Assembly: GCA_026770025.1 (NCBI GenBank)
Contig: JAMXDE010000061.1
Coordinates: forward strand, 186,001-250,000
Source: Craspedostauros australis
Taxonomy: Eukaryota; Bacillariophyta; Bacillariophyceae; Mastogloiales; Achnanthaceae
Direction: 5' to 3'
DNA: 64,000 nucleotides
Position numbers and translations under genes: made by a program. Shown piece after piece: positions 52,501 through 61,652 of this stretch. Numbering within the stretch: position 1 is the stretch's first letter; each line of letters begins with the position of its first letter. The notes beneath the pieces are model-generated. The model made no database searches and was not told where the DNA came from. It worked only from the letters and a program-made list of their open reading frames with translations.

Positions 52501-55500
52501 CGATATGGACGTGTCCACCTTCAAATCGCCCATCATGCTCCCGTCTCCATCCTTGGTGCGAGGCTTGAGACCGTGCGAGCGACTGCCAGACAGAGATGGC
52601 AGTTTCAGCATCTTCGACCCGCCGCTCCCTGCGCCAGATCTGTCCTTTCGAGCTCCCGGATTGAGTAATCCGGTACGAGAAGATTCGCCTGGCGACGGGG
52701 AACTTCGTGTGGGGGACGCGATGGCACGCAGCATCGGGCTTTCCGGCATGCTGTGTCGGTTGTCGATGAAGTCGTGAGCGCCGTATTCGCTACCACCATT
52801 GCTTCGATGCAGCATGTTGGCCGTCGCTGCTGTCATCATACTCAATGAAAGCTGTGCGGCCGTTGCGGATGATGCCTGAGCGAATGATCTCGACGTCTCC
52901 ATGCCTAGGCCATCGTCGAGGGACACCGTGCCCGGCGCGCCACGAGTACCAAACGCAACCTCTCTATCCACATCGTCGGCGTGTCTCTCAAACGCGTTCG
53001 TTTCAAAGAAGTGCGCGACGCTTGCAACGTTGCCGTCTCTGCCACCAAAACCCACGTTGCCGCCATGGTCGTTCTCAATCAGCGCGGCATCAAACAGGTT
53101 GGAGCCCCAGTTGGAGGGCGATTCGTCGTGAACCGATAAGTTGCCTTCCGAAACTTGCACCGATGATTGATCGTTGGACGGGTGAGACACGATGCCCATG
53201 GCGAGATGGTAATCGCTGGAATCCAACGACGTCGCACGACGGTGCGTTTTATGTTTGCTTCCTGCCGGGGATGGTGCGTTCATGCAATCGTCATTTTCAT
53301 CTTCGTGTTCGTCTGTGGTGACCGTCGGGGCGGTTGCCTTGGTCGTTTTGGGTGAGAGGGACAGCATCTGCTTTTGCAACCGTTGATGGCGCAGCGTGCG
53401 AGCCGTCAGCGTGGAAGATGGTGAAATGCTGCGTTTTGGCTTGGCACTCTTCTGCGTAAATTCAAAGCTGTGCGAATCCAATCGGCCATGATGTTGTATT
53501 GATGTTCCTGCAGCACCGTTGGTCGTCGTCGGTGGTGGTGGTGGTGGTGGTGGTGTTGTTGCTGACAATGTATGTGGGGATAAAAGCAAGGCCGATGATC
53601 TCGTGGACAGAGATGATTTCGATGAACTTTCGAAGGTGGCAACTGTGGTGCTGGACGTGTTGACCAACTTGTTCGAATTCGAGTTCTGGTGCGTGAGAGA
53701 GCTCGGAGTGACAGGTGCACCACACACAATGTTGTTATCAGCCTCAACAAAGAAGTTGACGGATCCGTCATGCGACGATTGGCCATCATGGTGGAAAACG
53801 CCGGCACTCTCTGGAACGTGTCCCTGTTCCGACTTGGATTGTGAAGGTATTTCGTGACCACCATCTTGCGGAGCTTTGGCATTGTCAGTGTTGGGCGCGT
53901 CACTGGAATCGAAGGATTGCGATGGTGGCAGTGGCAGGTTCATTTTCACCAACTCGGCAGGGCTGTGTTCCATGACATCGTCAATAGTGACGCCTTGTCC
54001 ATTCTCAGTGGCATGACTGTTGGCAAACACGCCATGCGGTTGCCATGACGGCTGTGGCTGTTCCTGTGACGGCATTGAAAGGAGTTGGATGTTGTCCAAG
54101 TCTTCCTCGTCGCTGTCTTCTTCATCTTTGGATGCTGCGGTGCCCAAGAGGGTGGAATCGTCCTCCTTTTTTTCTTCGATGGTGGACAGGGACCGGCAGA
54201 AGTTGTACATGAACCGGCCGTCGACCATGGCAGCGGAATCGCTGTTGGACGGAAATCTTCCGTTGGAACTCTCTCTGTAGGGCGCGACGCATGTGCTGGA
54301 TACAGTTTGCAGAGATGCCACTGCTTGCCCATTGCCATGCATTGCGTTTTCGCTCTGATCATTGCCATCCTTGTTGTTTGCGGCGGACGCGCTGATGGAA
54401 CGATTAACCGTCGCTGCAACATCTTCCACATTCGCATCATCGATATCCGTGTCATCCGCCTTGACCGACGCGAATTCAATCTGTTGCAGAAGCTCGTAGA
54501 CTTGCAGCTCCTCGGTGGTGTCGTTGGACAGCCGGGCAAACCACTCCAACGATTCGAGGAGGTACTGGTTGGCTTGCGCGAATTCCCGCAGCTGAAAATG
54601 AGCACGTCCAATCTCGCGGTGGAGCACGGCCAGTTCCAGCCGGCGCTGTTGTCGCACCGGTGCATTCGCACCATCGTCACCATCTGAGTCACCATCATCG
54701 TGCAGGATGACGAGGTAAGTATCGAGCGCGGCCTTGTAGAGGTCCAGACCACCCTCGACGTTGTCCTGGCAGATGAGGACGTGTCCCAAGGGTTGCAGAG
54801 CGCGCGCGACGGGCAGCGATTCCTGTCCATGTTTCTGGCACTGCTGCAACAGGAGGGTTTCCCAGCACTGCAGGGCCAGGTCGTATTCTCCCGTTTGCAT
54901 GAGCTGCTGCGCCTGCTGTTGCGTGACGTTGAAATGGATTTCGTCATCGTCATCGCTGTGGTTGCCATCGGCGTTGTAGAGCGATATTGCGGCGAAAGGC
55001 GAATTGACTGGAGTTGGATGTGCCGATACGGGAGATCGTTCGGGCTGTTGATGCTGTGCGTGTTGTTGTATTTGAATTCGCAGGGGCGATACGTCCGCAT
55101 GCGCTGGTGCCATTGCGTCGTTGACGGGGTCTGAGGTTTGAGCATCATTTAACGATGGGTACTGCTCAACATCATGCTCAGATTGTTGTTGCTGCTGTAT
55201 GGCTGGAGCAAAGGTGACATTCTTGCGCCGCAGAGGCTGCTTCTTCGATGTATGCAGAACGGAAGGCAGAGCCGCTTCCTGTGACGCAAGGGGCGCGGTA
55301 TCCACAACAGAACCAAGAACATCATGCTGCTGATGATGGATTGTGTCAATGGACATGTTGAGTCGAATGGAATGAGCGTGGCTGCTGTTGTCATTGTCGG
55401 TGCTGTCATCGATGTTGGTCTCGTGATCCGCGTTTGCTGCTTGATGTTCGTCTCCATGCTGTTGCTGTCCATCCTGATCGACGTTGCTGTTGCCATCATG

Positions 55501-56730
55501 ACCATCGACGTCGCTGTTGCCATCATCCACAACACCATCATGATCCGCATCACCATCATGCTCCTCCAAAGACTGCTCCCGCAAAAGCCTGCGCCGCAGC
55601 CTGCGCTGCTGCTTCTCCGTGATGAGATGCTCAATATGCGACATGCGCTGCAGGATGGTGCGACGCTGCTTCTCGACTCGTGGCGGCATGGCATCGTCAA
55701 GGTAATGCAAGGCCAGCTGGTAGAGACGGTTGGCTTCGTGCAGATCGTGCGAGAATTCAGCCGTGAGACGGGCCAGCTGCTGGTAGCTCTGACTCAGGAG
55801 ATGTGCGCAGCGATCGTGGTCGATGGGGCTGAAGGATATGTGATCGTAAACGACCTGGTAGATGTTGCAGGGATTGACCTTGGGTTGCGTTGTGTTGGTT
55901 GCGGATGGAGGTTGTCCATCTGCCGCTGCTGGTCCTTCCACTGCATTGGATGAGCTGAGTTGCATGGCATCCAGGGTGCGTTCCATGAATTGAATGGCCT
56001 CCTGATGGCACTGCATGGCATTCTCGTATTGGTAGCAGTACTTGGAGTATATGTGCGCCCTGGTTTGCAGGGTCTCCACGAGCAGCTGCGTGAGACAGAC
56101 CGCCGCGGTTGTCATCAAGGCATTGTTACCATTGTCACTGTTGCCATTGGCATTGGCATTGCCGTTGTGACCATTGCTGTCGCCATCGCCCGTTGCATCC
56201 ATGTTGAGGCTGCCATCAGCATTGGCATTCGAAGCAGTCGTATTGCCATCGCAGTACTCTAGAATATCCCAGCAATGCTGATACAGGGCCTGACTCTGGC
56301 AAATGAAGACGACCGCCTGCTCGTAGTTCTGTATCTTCTTCGCCAACGCCCCTAGATTGAAGAGGGTCGCAGCCGCGTTGCACCATTCGATGAAGCTGGC
56401 CGTGGCATCGTCGCTGCCGGATCGTTTGGCATTGGCCTTGGCTTCGTATTCGCGCAGCGCCTTCTGGTAGTAGTCCATGGCCTGGTGGTAGTGGCCTTGC
56501 TGGATGCATTTGGAAGCCAAGGAGGAGTACGGCGACACAGTGGTGGCGTTCATGGCATTGCCATTCGTGTGGACGCTGCTGGCGGAACCGAAGCTGCTGC
56601 TGTTGCTGCTGGATGTCATGGATGTCATGGAGGCCATGGAGGAAGCCGCTGATCTGGCAGATGGAGACAGAGCCCCAGACGGCGAAGCGACGGACGCCGA
56701 GTTGGTCGGTGATGGCACTAGCGTTGTCAT
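49540..56730 (-). CDS. Giant TPR protein with SH3-like module (kinesin-light-chain-type repeats)
   Basis: A 2396-aa protein from one uninterrupted exon. Three TPR regions are separated by long disordered stretches. The N-terminal one is at about 60-400 (KCIQQGHYHQAMDYYQKALR). The middle one is at about 605-760 (QLMQTGEYDLALQCWETLLL). The C-terminal one is at about 1810-2385, with long 42-residue-type repeats such as HPNIAETLHSLGIAQAHKDG and HPDVGDIYVQMGRM, as in kinesin light chains and nephrocystin-3-like proteins. At about 1560-1610, SVITFIVDPPEPKQ and GQWWWGVSSEGVEGWFPS look like an SH3 domain. Linkers are rich in Ser, Asn, Asp, Gly and Gln. Such proteins scaffold motor or signalling complexes; no partner can be named. 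Confidence 0.85.
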   Translation of the reverse strand: MTTLVPSPTNSASVASPSGALSPSARSAASSMASMTSMTSSSNSSSFGSASSVHTNGNAMNATTVSPYSSLASKCIQQGHYHQAMDYYQKALREYEAKANAKRSGSDDATASFIEWCNAAATLFNLGALAKKIQNYEQAVVFICQSQALYQHCWDILEYCDGNTTASNANADGSLNMDATGDGDSNGHNGNANANGNSDNGNNALMTTAAVCLTQLLVETLQTRAHIYSKYCYQYENAMQCHQEAIQFMERTLDAMQLSSSNAVEGPAAADGQPPSATNTTQPKVNPCNIYQVVYDHISFSPIDHDRCAHLLSQSYQQLARLTAEFSHDLHEANRLYQLALHYLDDAMPPRVEKQRRTILQRMSHIEHLITEKQQRRLRRRLLREQSLEEHDGDADHDGVVDDGNSDVDGHDGNSNVDQDGQQQHGDEHQAANADHETNIDDSTDNDNSSHAHSIRLNMSIDTIHHQQHDVLGSVVDTAPLASQEAALPSVLHTSKKQPLRRKNVTFAPAIQQQQQSEHDVEQYPSLNDAQTSDPVNDAMAPAHADVSPLRIQIQQHAQHQQPERSPVSAHPTPVNSPFAAISLYNADGNHSDDDDEIHFNVTQQQAQQLMQTGEYDLALQCWETLLLQQCQKHGQESLPVARALQPLGHVLICQDNVEGGLDLYKAALDTYLVILHDDGDSDGDDGANAPVRQQRRLELAVLHREIGRAHFQLREFAQANQYLLESLEWFARLSNDTTEELQVYELLQQIEFASVKADDTDIDDANVEDVAATVNRSISASAANNKDGNDQSENAMHGNGQAVASLQTVSSTCVAPYRESSNGRFPSNSDSAAMVDGRFMYNFCRSLSTIEEKKEDDSTLLGTAASKDEEDSDEEDLDNIQLLSMPSQEQPQPSWQPHGVFANSHATENGQGVTIDDVMEHSPAELVKMNLPLPPSQSFDSSDAPNTDNAKAPQDGGHEIPSQSKSEQGHVPESAGVFHHDGQSSHDGSVNFFVEADNNIVCGAPVTPSSLTHQNSNSNKLVNTSSTTVATFESSSKSSLSTRSSALLLSPHTLSATTPPPPPPPPTTTNGAAGTSIQHHGRLDSHSFEFTQKSAKPKRSISPSSTLTARTLRHQRLQKQMLSLSPKTTKATAPTVTTDEHEDENDDCMNAPSPAGSKHKTHRRATSLDSSDYHLAMGIVSHPSNDQSSVQVSEGNLSVHDESPSNWGSNLFDAALIENDHGGNVGFGGRDGNVASVAHFFETNAFERHADDVDREVAFGTRGAPGTVSLDDGLGMETSRSFAQASSATAAQLSLSMMTAATANMLHRSNGGSEYGAHDFIDNRHSMPESPMLRAIASPTRSSPSPGESSRTGLLNPGARKDRSGAGSGGSKMLKLPSLSGSRSHGLKPRTKDGDGSMMGDLKVDTSISSTSTKNRIVKAFSSPFRRSKTSTRRNSGVATTASSPSPEPKSRQTTTTERTKSQRSPRRPVKSTVEELIEEADKEIAQGLHIRPPVRTVTVHHTQRPSAGTPVASHGSDANGNGSGDGNSSSAESNGIGNGVGDGDGKGNGGDPRNANRGIEYDYDDGVSVITFIVDPPEPKQSSQEGQWWWGVSSEGVEGWFPSISQAVQQAAGGLLTGKTFHDLVKVRPLDFDSDLESESDNSNGNNGGGNVAAAPTGTTTTKSKTKTTTGRTKTDGGKKRSVKSFEDSSRAESNHHDASSRDRATPSVANSRSSSAVVSRDTINAASNDASIKRDIQSVVSQSFTFEATDEGVECTEISLHGSTPNVVAADASAPNSPSRPRVAASADRQITASASVGAVAPTPKENSKHNTLATEIADLEALLKREEEVHGKDSAAVATTLFKLSVLYTKTRRSDATVACVSRALQIQKAHGNLAEAARSLHILANVHCDHAQYQLALSCYSEAKQLQETAFGDYHEEVAKTLNCIGNVLARQGEFDLAMENHKEALHILKECIGEDLKHPLVSQTLIQIGAVYYKERNSLSTIQSNNDGYSTFIEGGMLEVIGRAHDDRGSYRMAIAFFEEKLQFLGEGADLEQKTETLNSLGMLSRRAGLYMEALDYYEQASDAQAKLGQDDVQQTIGQILKAAVYYDLGRFQKALELMQLSLKSLISKVGNEHETVAATMFQIGIIHSRLCRYTAAMESFREALEIQHRLIGDMHPATLRTIREIGNLYTVYEADLPSAFEEFEYVLQMQNEIHGERHPNIAETLHSLGIAQAHKDGGIAAALITFEKCYNMRLEFLGMDHPAQATTLVEIAKLHLKRNRVKKALHIADAALNIRTESLSDKHLDVAIAMSCKATCLVARGETAEAAKLFEQAIPIAEQAVGTNHPDVGDIYVQMGRMDLRCCRFENATANIEKALQCYRGASLDEDHPGMKEATAELGNVERAEMLCV

Positions 56731-58292
56731 CTTTGTTTCCTTCCTTCCTTCCTTCCTTGTCTATTGTCCTGTCTTCTCACTTTGCTCTGATGGGAGATGG
56801 GACCACAGGATGCCAAAGCCGGCGGTTGCTCAAAGACGGTTGGAACGATTGATTTGATCGATGCGATGGTTGCCTCAGTCGCTCCTCAGGTGCTTCTGGT
56901 TCGGTTTGCTTGCTTCTTTGCTTGCTTCTTTGCTTGTGGAGCAGGACAACAGCCAAGGGATGGACTCCACAGGACTTCGCTGAATCTCCTTGTCTTCGGA
57001 AGTTGGAGTATCACTGTCCTCTTCCCTCACTATTGTCTCACTGTATAGTCGTATAGCAGTATAGTATATTGTCTCACTGAATCTCGATCCCAATGTTCTT
57101 CTTTTCTGCAGATTCTGTGATGGCTCTGGATGGTGGCTGCGTGGTTGGATGAGCGGTCGATCGATTCTCCAACACCAACGGCATCCACTTGGCTCCTTCT
57201 CTTGATGCCTTTGATGGTGTCTCCTCCCACTTCTTCACTCTCTGCTCCAGTTCCTGTTCCTGTTCCTCTATCGGTGCTCTATCAGTGCTCTATCAGTGCT
57301 TCGCTCTGCTCAACTCCACCAACATTCCACCACATTCAAACGAAATGCAACAGTAACGCTAGCACAAACAACACCACCGACCCAATTCCACCACCACGCA
57401 CAAACACAAAACACGCTCACAAAAGGCGTACTCGCGACAGAACATGCACGCCGTGCCTCCAATCTCACGCACGAACAAACGTGGACGTTCCAAGTATGAC
57501 CGTTACCTCGTTAAGTAGGATTGGCTTTTCCGACATGATCGAATGCGTTGAGTTGGAATCTCTATTATGCCTTCTCCCTTTAAACATTATTAATGTCTGA
57601 ATATCATACAATTCGCCAACGTCACAAGGCGACTTTCCTCACCCATACACAAACGTTGAAACCGCGATTCTAGCGTTGTCGTCATCGGTTTGGGGCGTTA
57701 AAAAATGGTTTCCTTCCTTCCAATCCAAAACTTTTCCATTTCGTCCGTCATCTCATCGTCACCTGTCCAAATTTACGCGGACTAGAGTGATAGCCAACAG
57801 AGTAGGAGAGCAGAGTAGAGCAGGAGGGCGATAGTAGAATGAATGATCTCCACTTTATATTATTCTATTAAGCAGTATTAGCACATCCCGCAAGAGAGAG
57901 AGAGAGAGAGAGTAGTCGCATTTGTAACAAATAGTCTCATTCTTAATAATCTAGTTACTGTACGAGATGTTAGGATGTGAGTGCACAGATCATCGGGTGT
58001 GTGGCAGAGGTGAGTGAGATGCCGTGTTCAAAGGTGGCCATCTCTCTCTCAATGTCTCTCCGTGGCTATGCACCATGCATTCTTCTTGCTGCTCCATGCA
58101 TCTCTACGAATATGTTGGCGTGCTGTAATCAAAGCTGCTGGACTCGTTGAAGTCAAGCGCAGCCTCGAGATCTGCTCCAGCAGTCACACATCCAGATCGG
58201 ATCTCTCCGATACCGAAATGTGTGGAAGAACCTTCGTGCAGAACCATGCATACCACACAGTATCATGCCAAACCATCTATCCACGCAAAATG
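56731..58292. other. Intergenic, 1.6 kb, promoter of the giant TPR gene
   Basis: A CCTT microsatellite (about 56735-56758) abuts the start codon, and a GA microsatellite lies at about 57894-57912. Open frames here are Pro/Thr-rich and judged spurious. Confidence 0.45.
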
Positions 58293-59258
58293 CTACGCCT
58301 GAGCAGTCTCGGGGACCTTCTTCTTTTTCTTCTTGACTTTCTTCTTCGGCGTTGCGCTGCCGCCTTGATTGCTGTCGTCGTTGCCATCATCGCTGTCTTC
58401 GTCACCGCTGGCATCCTTCTTGACGATCTTCTTTTTCTTCTTCTTGGTCGGCGTCGTGCCGCCGTCATTCGAGATGGAGATCTGCGGCGGAACGCCCTTG
58501 CCACCACCGCGTTGCGGCTGCTGCTGCGTGTTCGGCTGTGCTTGCGATCCCGGTTGCTGCTGCTGCTGCTGCATGCGCTTGTTCTGATCCACGGCATTGG
58601 TGAACTGCTTCTCTGCCCAGCTCTCCTCCTCCTGCTTCTTGAGGTACTTCTGCCGCTGCTGCTCGTCGTGCTTCTGCCGCTCCGCCTCCGGCATGGAATC
58701 GCGGATCTTCTGGTTGACGTGCTCCTCACGCTCGGCGACGTTGTCCTCGTGCTTCTGGATCTTGGCCTGCAGCACGGCGATGTCGCTGAGGGCCTCGTGC
58801 AGGCAGTTCTTGAGCGCCTGCTGGCTCGCCTTGCGGTCGATCATGTTGAGGTAGTCCACGCCGAACTTCTTCTGCCGGTTCGTGATCTGAATCTCGTGGC
58901 GCTGCACGTGCGAGCGTTCCGTGAATTTGTAGAATCCCAGCCCTGCGGTCTTGAGGCCGTTCTTCGTCTTGCGCTTCGTCTTGTCGGTCACGCTCTCTTC
59001 GTTGCCGTCCTTGGCCTTGCTGTCCTTGCTGTCGTTCGAGCTGCCCTTGTCGTTGCCCTCGCTGTTCTCGGCCGCCTTGGCATCGGCCACCTCCTTCTTC
59101 TTCTTCTTGCCCCACGAGAAGGAACCGCGTCGCTTCGGCTTCTCCTTCTTCTCTCCATCATCGCCATCCTCCTTCTTCTTCGAATCATTCAGAGCTTCCC
59201 CAAACGCCTCTCCATCGTCGCTGCTCTCGTCATCTTTCTGCTTCTTGCCGAACTTCAT
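58293..59258 (-). CDS. Lysine-rich coiled-coil hypothetical protein
   Basis: A 321-aa protein not recognised as a family. The N-terminal 100 residues alternate acidic and basic runs, including FSWGKKKKKE. A conserved-looking core runs from about 108 to 215, with GLGFYKFTERSHVQRHEIQ and then DYLNMIDRKASQQALKNCL. A coiled coil (ALSDIAVLQAKIQKHEDNVA and the EER-rich stretch after it) follows. A Gln-rich linker leads to a C-terminus with two poly-lysine blocks (KKKKKKIVKK, KKKVKKKKKK) split by an acidic patch. The charge pattern suggests nucleic-acid or membrane-surface binding or nuclear localisation, by inference. The start ATG follows a CAA/CAG-rich leader. A long leucine-rich frame on the opposite strand is a shadow. 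Confidence 0.7.
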   Translation of the reverse strand: MKFGKKQKDDESSDDGEAFGEALNDSKKKEDGDDGEKKEKPKRRGSFSWGKKKKKEVADAKAAENSEGNDKGSSNDSKDSKAKDGNEESVTDKTKRKTKNGLKTAGLGFYKFTERSHVQRHEIQITNRQKKFGVDYLNMIDRKASQQALKNCLHEALSDIAVLQAKIQKHEDNVAEREEHVNQKIRDSMPEAERQKHDEQQRQKYLKKQEEESWAEKQFTNAVDQNKRMQQQQQQPGSQAQPNTQQQPQRGGGKGVPPQISISNDGGTTPTKKKKKKIVKKDASGDEDSDDGNDDSNQGGSATPKKKVKKKKKKVPETAQA

Positions 59259-59272
59259 CTTTCCTTTCTTCT

Positions 59273-59337
59273 GTTGTTGTTGTTATTATTATTGCTGTTG
59301 TTGTTGTTGCTGCTGCTGCTGTTGCTGCTGTTGTTGA
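59273..59337 (-). repeat. CAA/CAG trinucleotide repeat in a leader
   Basis: On the minus strand, a run of CAA, CAG and AAT triplets ends about 15 bases before the start codon at 59258. It is probably transcribed as 5' leader. Confidence 0.8.
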
Positions 59338-59346
59338 TACAACCCG

Positions 59347-59406
59347 ATGTAATACAATTCAATGTAATACAATCCAATGTAATGCAATTCAATGTAATGC
59401 AATGCA
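59347..59406. repeat. 15-bp tandem repeat, four copies
   Basis: Four consecutive units of the form ATGTAATACAATTCA with one to three substitutions each. Confidence 0.85.
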
Positions 59407-59842
59407 ATGCGATCAAATGAGTTGAAACGGAAGCGAGAGTGGGAATGATTGTGTTCCGGAACACCCAGACAATCACGATCACAATCGCACAAGAGGAACC
59501 GCGTTTGCGTGGTTGCTGTTGGATCCGAAATGACCCCAATCCATCAACAACCAGCAAAAAATGGTATCCTTCTGTTTCCACAAAGGTGCGCGTTGATTGT
59601 CAGATACTATGTATGCAGTACCTTGATTGAGATATGGCGCATAGAATGAAAGTCAAGAGTAGTGTATTCCACATCGTTCCTTTCTATTCTTTTCTGGTGG
59701 GTTGCCAACAATGCAGCTCTCCAACACTCTCCTCTATTCTACTTTCAATCTGATGATGCGCTTCTTCAATTGCCAGATACTAATATATGTAGTATAATAT
59801 TTGGAATGGGCATAGTATGCATACTATCCTACCATGGTTACT

Positions 59843-60964
59843 CTACAAATGAAAGCGCCTCCTCGTCGTGTCCATCTCCTTGCGCTTGTGGACCCATTCG
59901 TACTCGCCGAACTGCGTGTCGAACGTTCCCTCCTGCATCCACCGTAGCTTCAGCGTGAACCGGGGTCCCAGCTCCTGCAACCTGGCCTTGACGCGGTCCT
60001 TGACGGTGGGTGGGGGAGGTTGTTCCTCTTCGCTGCTGTCGTCGTCGTCGCTGTCATCATCGTTGTTTCTACGTCTCTGCCGCTGCTGCTGTTGTTGTTG
60101 CTGCTGAAGCTTCTGTTGTTGCTGTTGCTTCGTCTGCTTCTTCTCCTCAAAGATGTACCGATGATGTCGCACGAAGATGTAATCGCGCTGGTTGTGAAAG
60201 GTCGCCACCTGCCGCCCTTCGAGCTGGGCGTCGTGCGGGAAGAGGCTGCCCAGGAACCGTCCCACCCGGTGTCCCAAACGCGTGCCGAAGCCGTGAAGAT
60301 TGAGCTCGGGCACGTGCCGCGTCGAGGCGCCATGATCGGGAATGTTCTGCGACGTCACGACATTGGAGACCTTGAAGAATGCCGTGGGACCGCCGTCCTT
60401 GGACAGATGCGAGACGGTCATGCCGTTGCAGTGCTTCGCGTTCTCGCCCAGCACGATGAGGTGCGTGAAGTCGCGGTTGGTGGCAAAGGCGCAGATCTCC
60501 TTGACGGAGAACGATTTGCGAGGGTAGAAGTGGAGGCCGGGAATGAGGCGCTGCAGGTCGGCGATGAAGTAGAAAAGCCTCTGCGAGGGCCTTGGACGCG
60601 TGGTGACGAGCACCTTGGGCTGCCGGTCGCAATTGAAGTACTGAGCGAACTCATCCTCCATCTCATCGGCGGCGACCTCCGGATCGCGCAGCACCAGCGT
60701 GGGATCGATCTCGCGCGTGTTGTCCAGGGTCTTCATGACCTTCTTCGGCATGGCCTCATCGCCCAGCGCCTCCGCCTGCCGGTCACGCTGCAATCGCTCC
60801 TGGGCCTTGCGCTTGCGCTTGTCCTGCAGATACTTGCCGTACATCTCGCTGCGCTTGAGCTTGTTGGCGATGTGGCCCGGATTGCGGGTGTACGGCTTGG
60901 CCTGCTTGGCCGTGTTCACCGGCTTCTTCCCCTTCAACGAGGCATGCGGCTGGTTCTTCCCCAT
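59843..60964 (-). CDS. RPF1: Ribosome production factor 1 (Brix domain)
   Basis: A 373-aa nucleolar factor for 60S subunit assembly; yeast Rpf1 acts with Mak16 on 27S pre-rRNA. The start at MGKNQPHASLKGKK is preferred over an ATG eight codons upstream. A basic N-terminal region (residues 1-90) precedes the Brix domain, which begins at PKVLVTTRPRPSQRLFYFI. It includes THLIVLGENAKHCNGMTVSH, GPTAFFKVSN and GFGTRLGHRVGRFLGSLFP. The typical end LGPRFTLKLRWMQEGTFD and YEWVHKRKEMDTTRRRFHL is intact. An unusual insertion of about 45 residues, rich first in Gln and then in Asp/Glu, sits inside the domain after HHRYIFEEKK. Confidence 0.95.
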   Translation of the reverse strand: MGKNQPHASLKGKKPVNTAKQAKPYTRNPGHIANKLKRSEMYGKYLQDKRKRKAQERLQRDRQAEALGDEAMPKKVMKTLDNTREIDPTLVLRDPEVAADEMEDEFAQYFNCDRQPKVLVTTRPRPSQRLFYFIADLQRLIPGLHFYPRKSFSVKEICAFATNRDFTHLIVLGENAKHCNGMTVSHLSKDGGPTAFFKVSNVVTSQNIPDHGASTRHVPELNLHGFGTRLGHRVGRFLGSLFPHDAQLEGRQVATFHNQRDYIFVRHHRYIFEEKKQTKQQQQQKLQQQQQQQQRQRRRNNDDDSDDDDSSEEEQPPPPTVKDRVKARLQELGPRFTLKLRWMQEGTFDTQFGEYEWVHKRKEMDTTRRRFHL

Positions 60965-61652
60965 CTTGACGTCTATAATCCCAAGCACGTGTGCTGCTGC
61001 TTATCTATATGAATATATATATTTATTTATCTCAAGAGATGGATGCCTCTCAAGTGTTGGCTATCCTGCTTGTGCTCTGCACTGATGAAAGTGCTTCTAC
61101 CTATTGTGATGAATGATGTCTTCCGACTGCTCTTGATGTACTCGATTCGTTCTGATTTTGTGCACGGATGTGTGGAGAACGTGAATCGTCCACGTTTTCT
61201 GTTTGTGGGTGTTGACGGCGTTGTGTTGGTCGATTGTGTGTTGTTTTCGTTGTCATTACTTTTTGGCTGGTTTCAGTGAGCATCACACGTACATCCAACA
61301 GACTTAATAAATGTCTATTTGAATGGTTCAATGAGAGTTACGGCAATTTAACATTAAGCACTTCATTGCAAGGCGCAAGAAGAATACACAGAAGGACATG
61401 CTAATATTCATTCAAATCGCGGTATGAACACCCCACTCGTATCCTCATTCCAACCATCGCTTTAGAATCACGCAATGCCAAGAGTAGCAGCTTTACCAAT
61501 GACTATTATATCTATTAGTAGGTTTAATATCGTTATAAACGTACTATATTGTGCTGTGTTGCGTCGCGCTGTATTGCACAGTGCAGATTCTGAGAACACA
61601 ACTCTATCTCATCAAATTCTCATCAAATTCTCACCAAAGTCCATCACACCGA
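60965..61652. other. Intergenic
   Basis: Promoter of RPF1 (a GACGT word lies just upstream of its start) and the region upstream of it, towards the 3' end of the peptidase gene. AT-rich, with no gene supported. Confidence 0.45.

Larger units (their letters stand above)
59259..59842. other. Intergenic with repeats
   Basis: Upstream region of the lysine-rich gene and downstream region of RPF1. It contains the CAA/CAG leader repeat and the 15-bp tandem repeat listed separately. Confidence 0.5.

Noticed and set aside
58014..59420. 468-codon leucine-rich open frame on the + strand
   Set aside because: Antisense of the lysine-rich gene and its CAG leader; poly-Leu comes from CTG/TTG triplets.
60020..61012. 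330-codon open frame on the + strand
   Set aside because: Antisense of RPF1, which is certain from its Brix-domain motifs.
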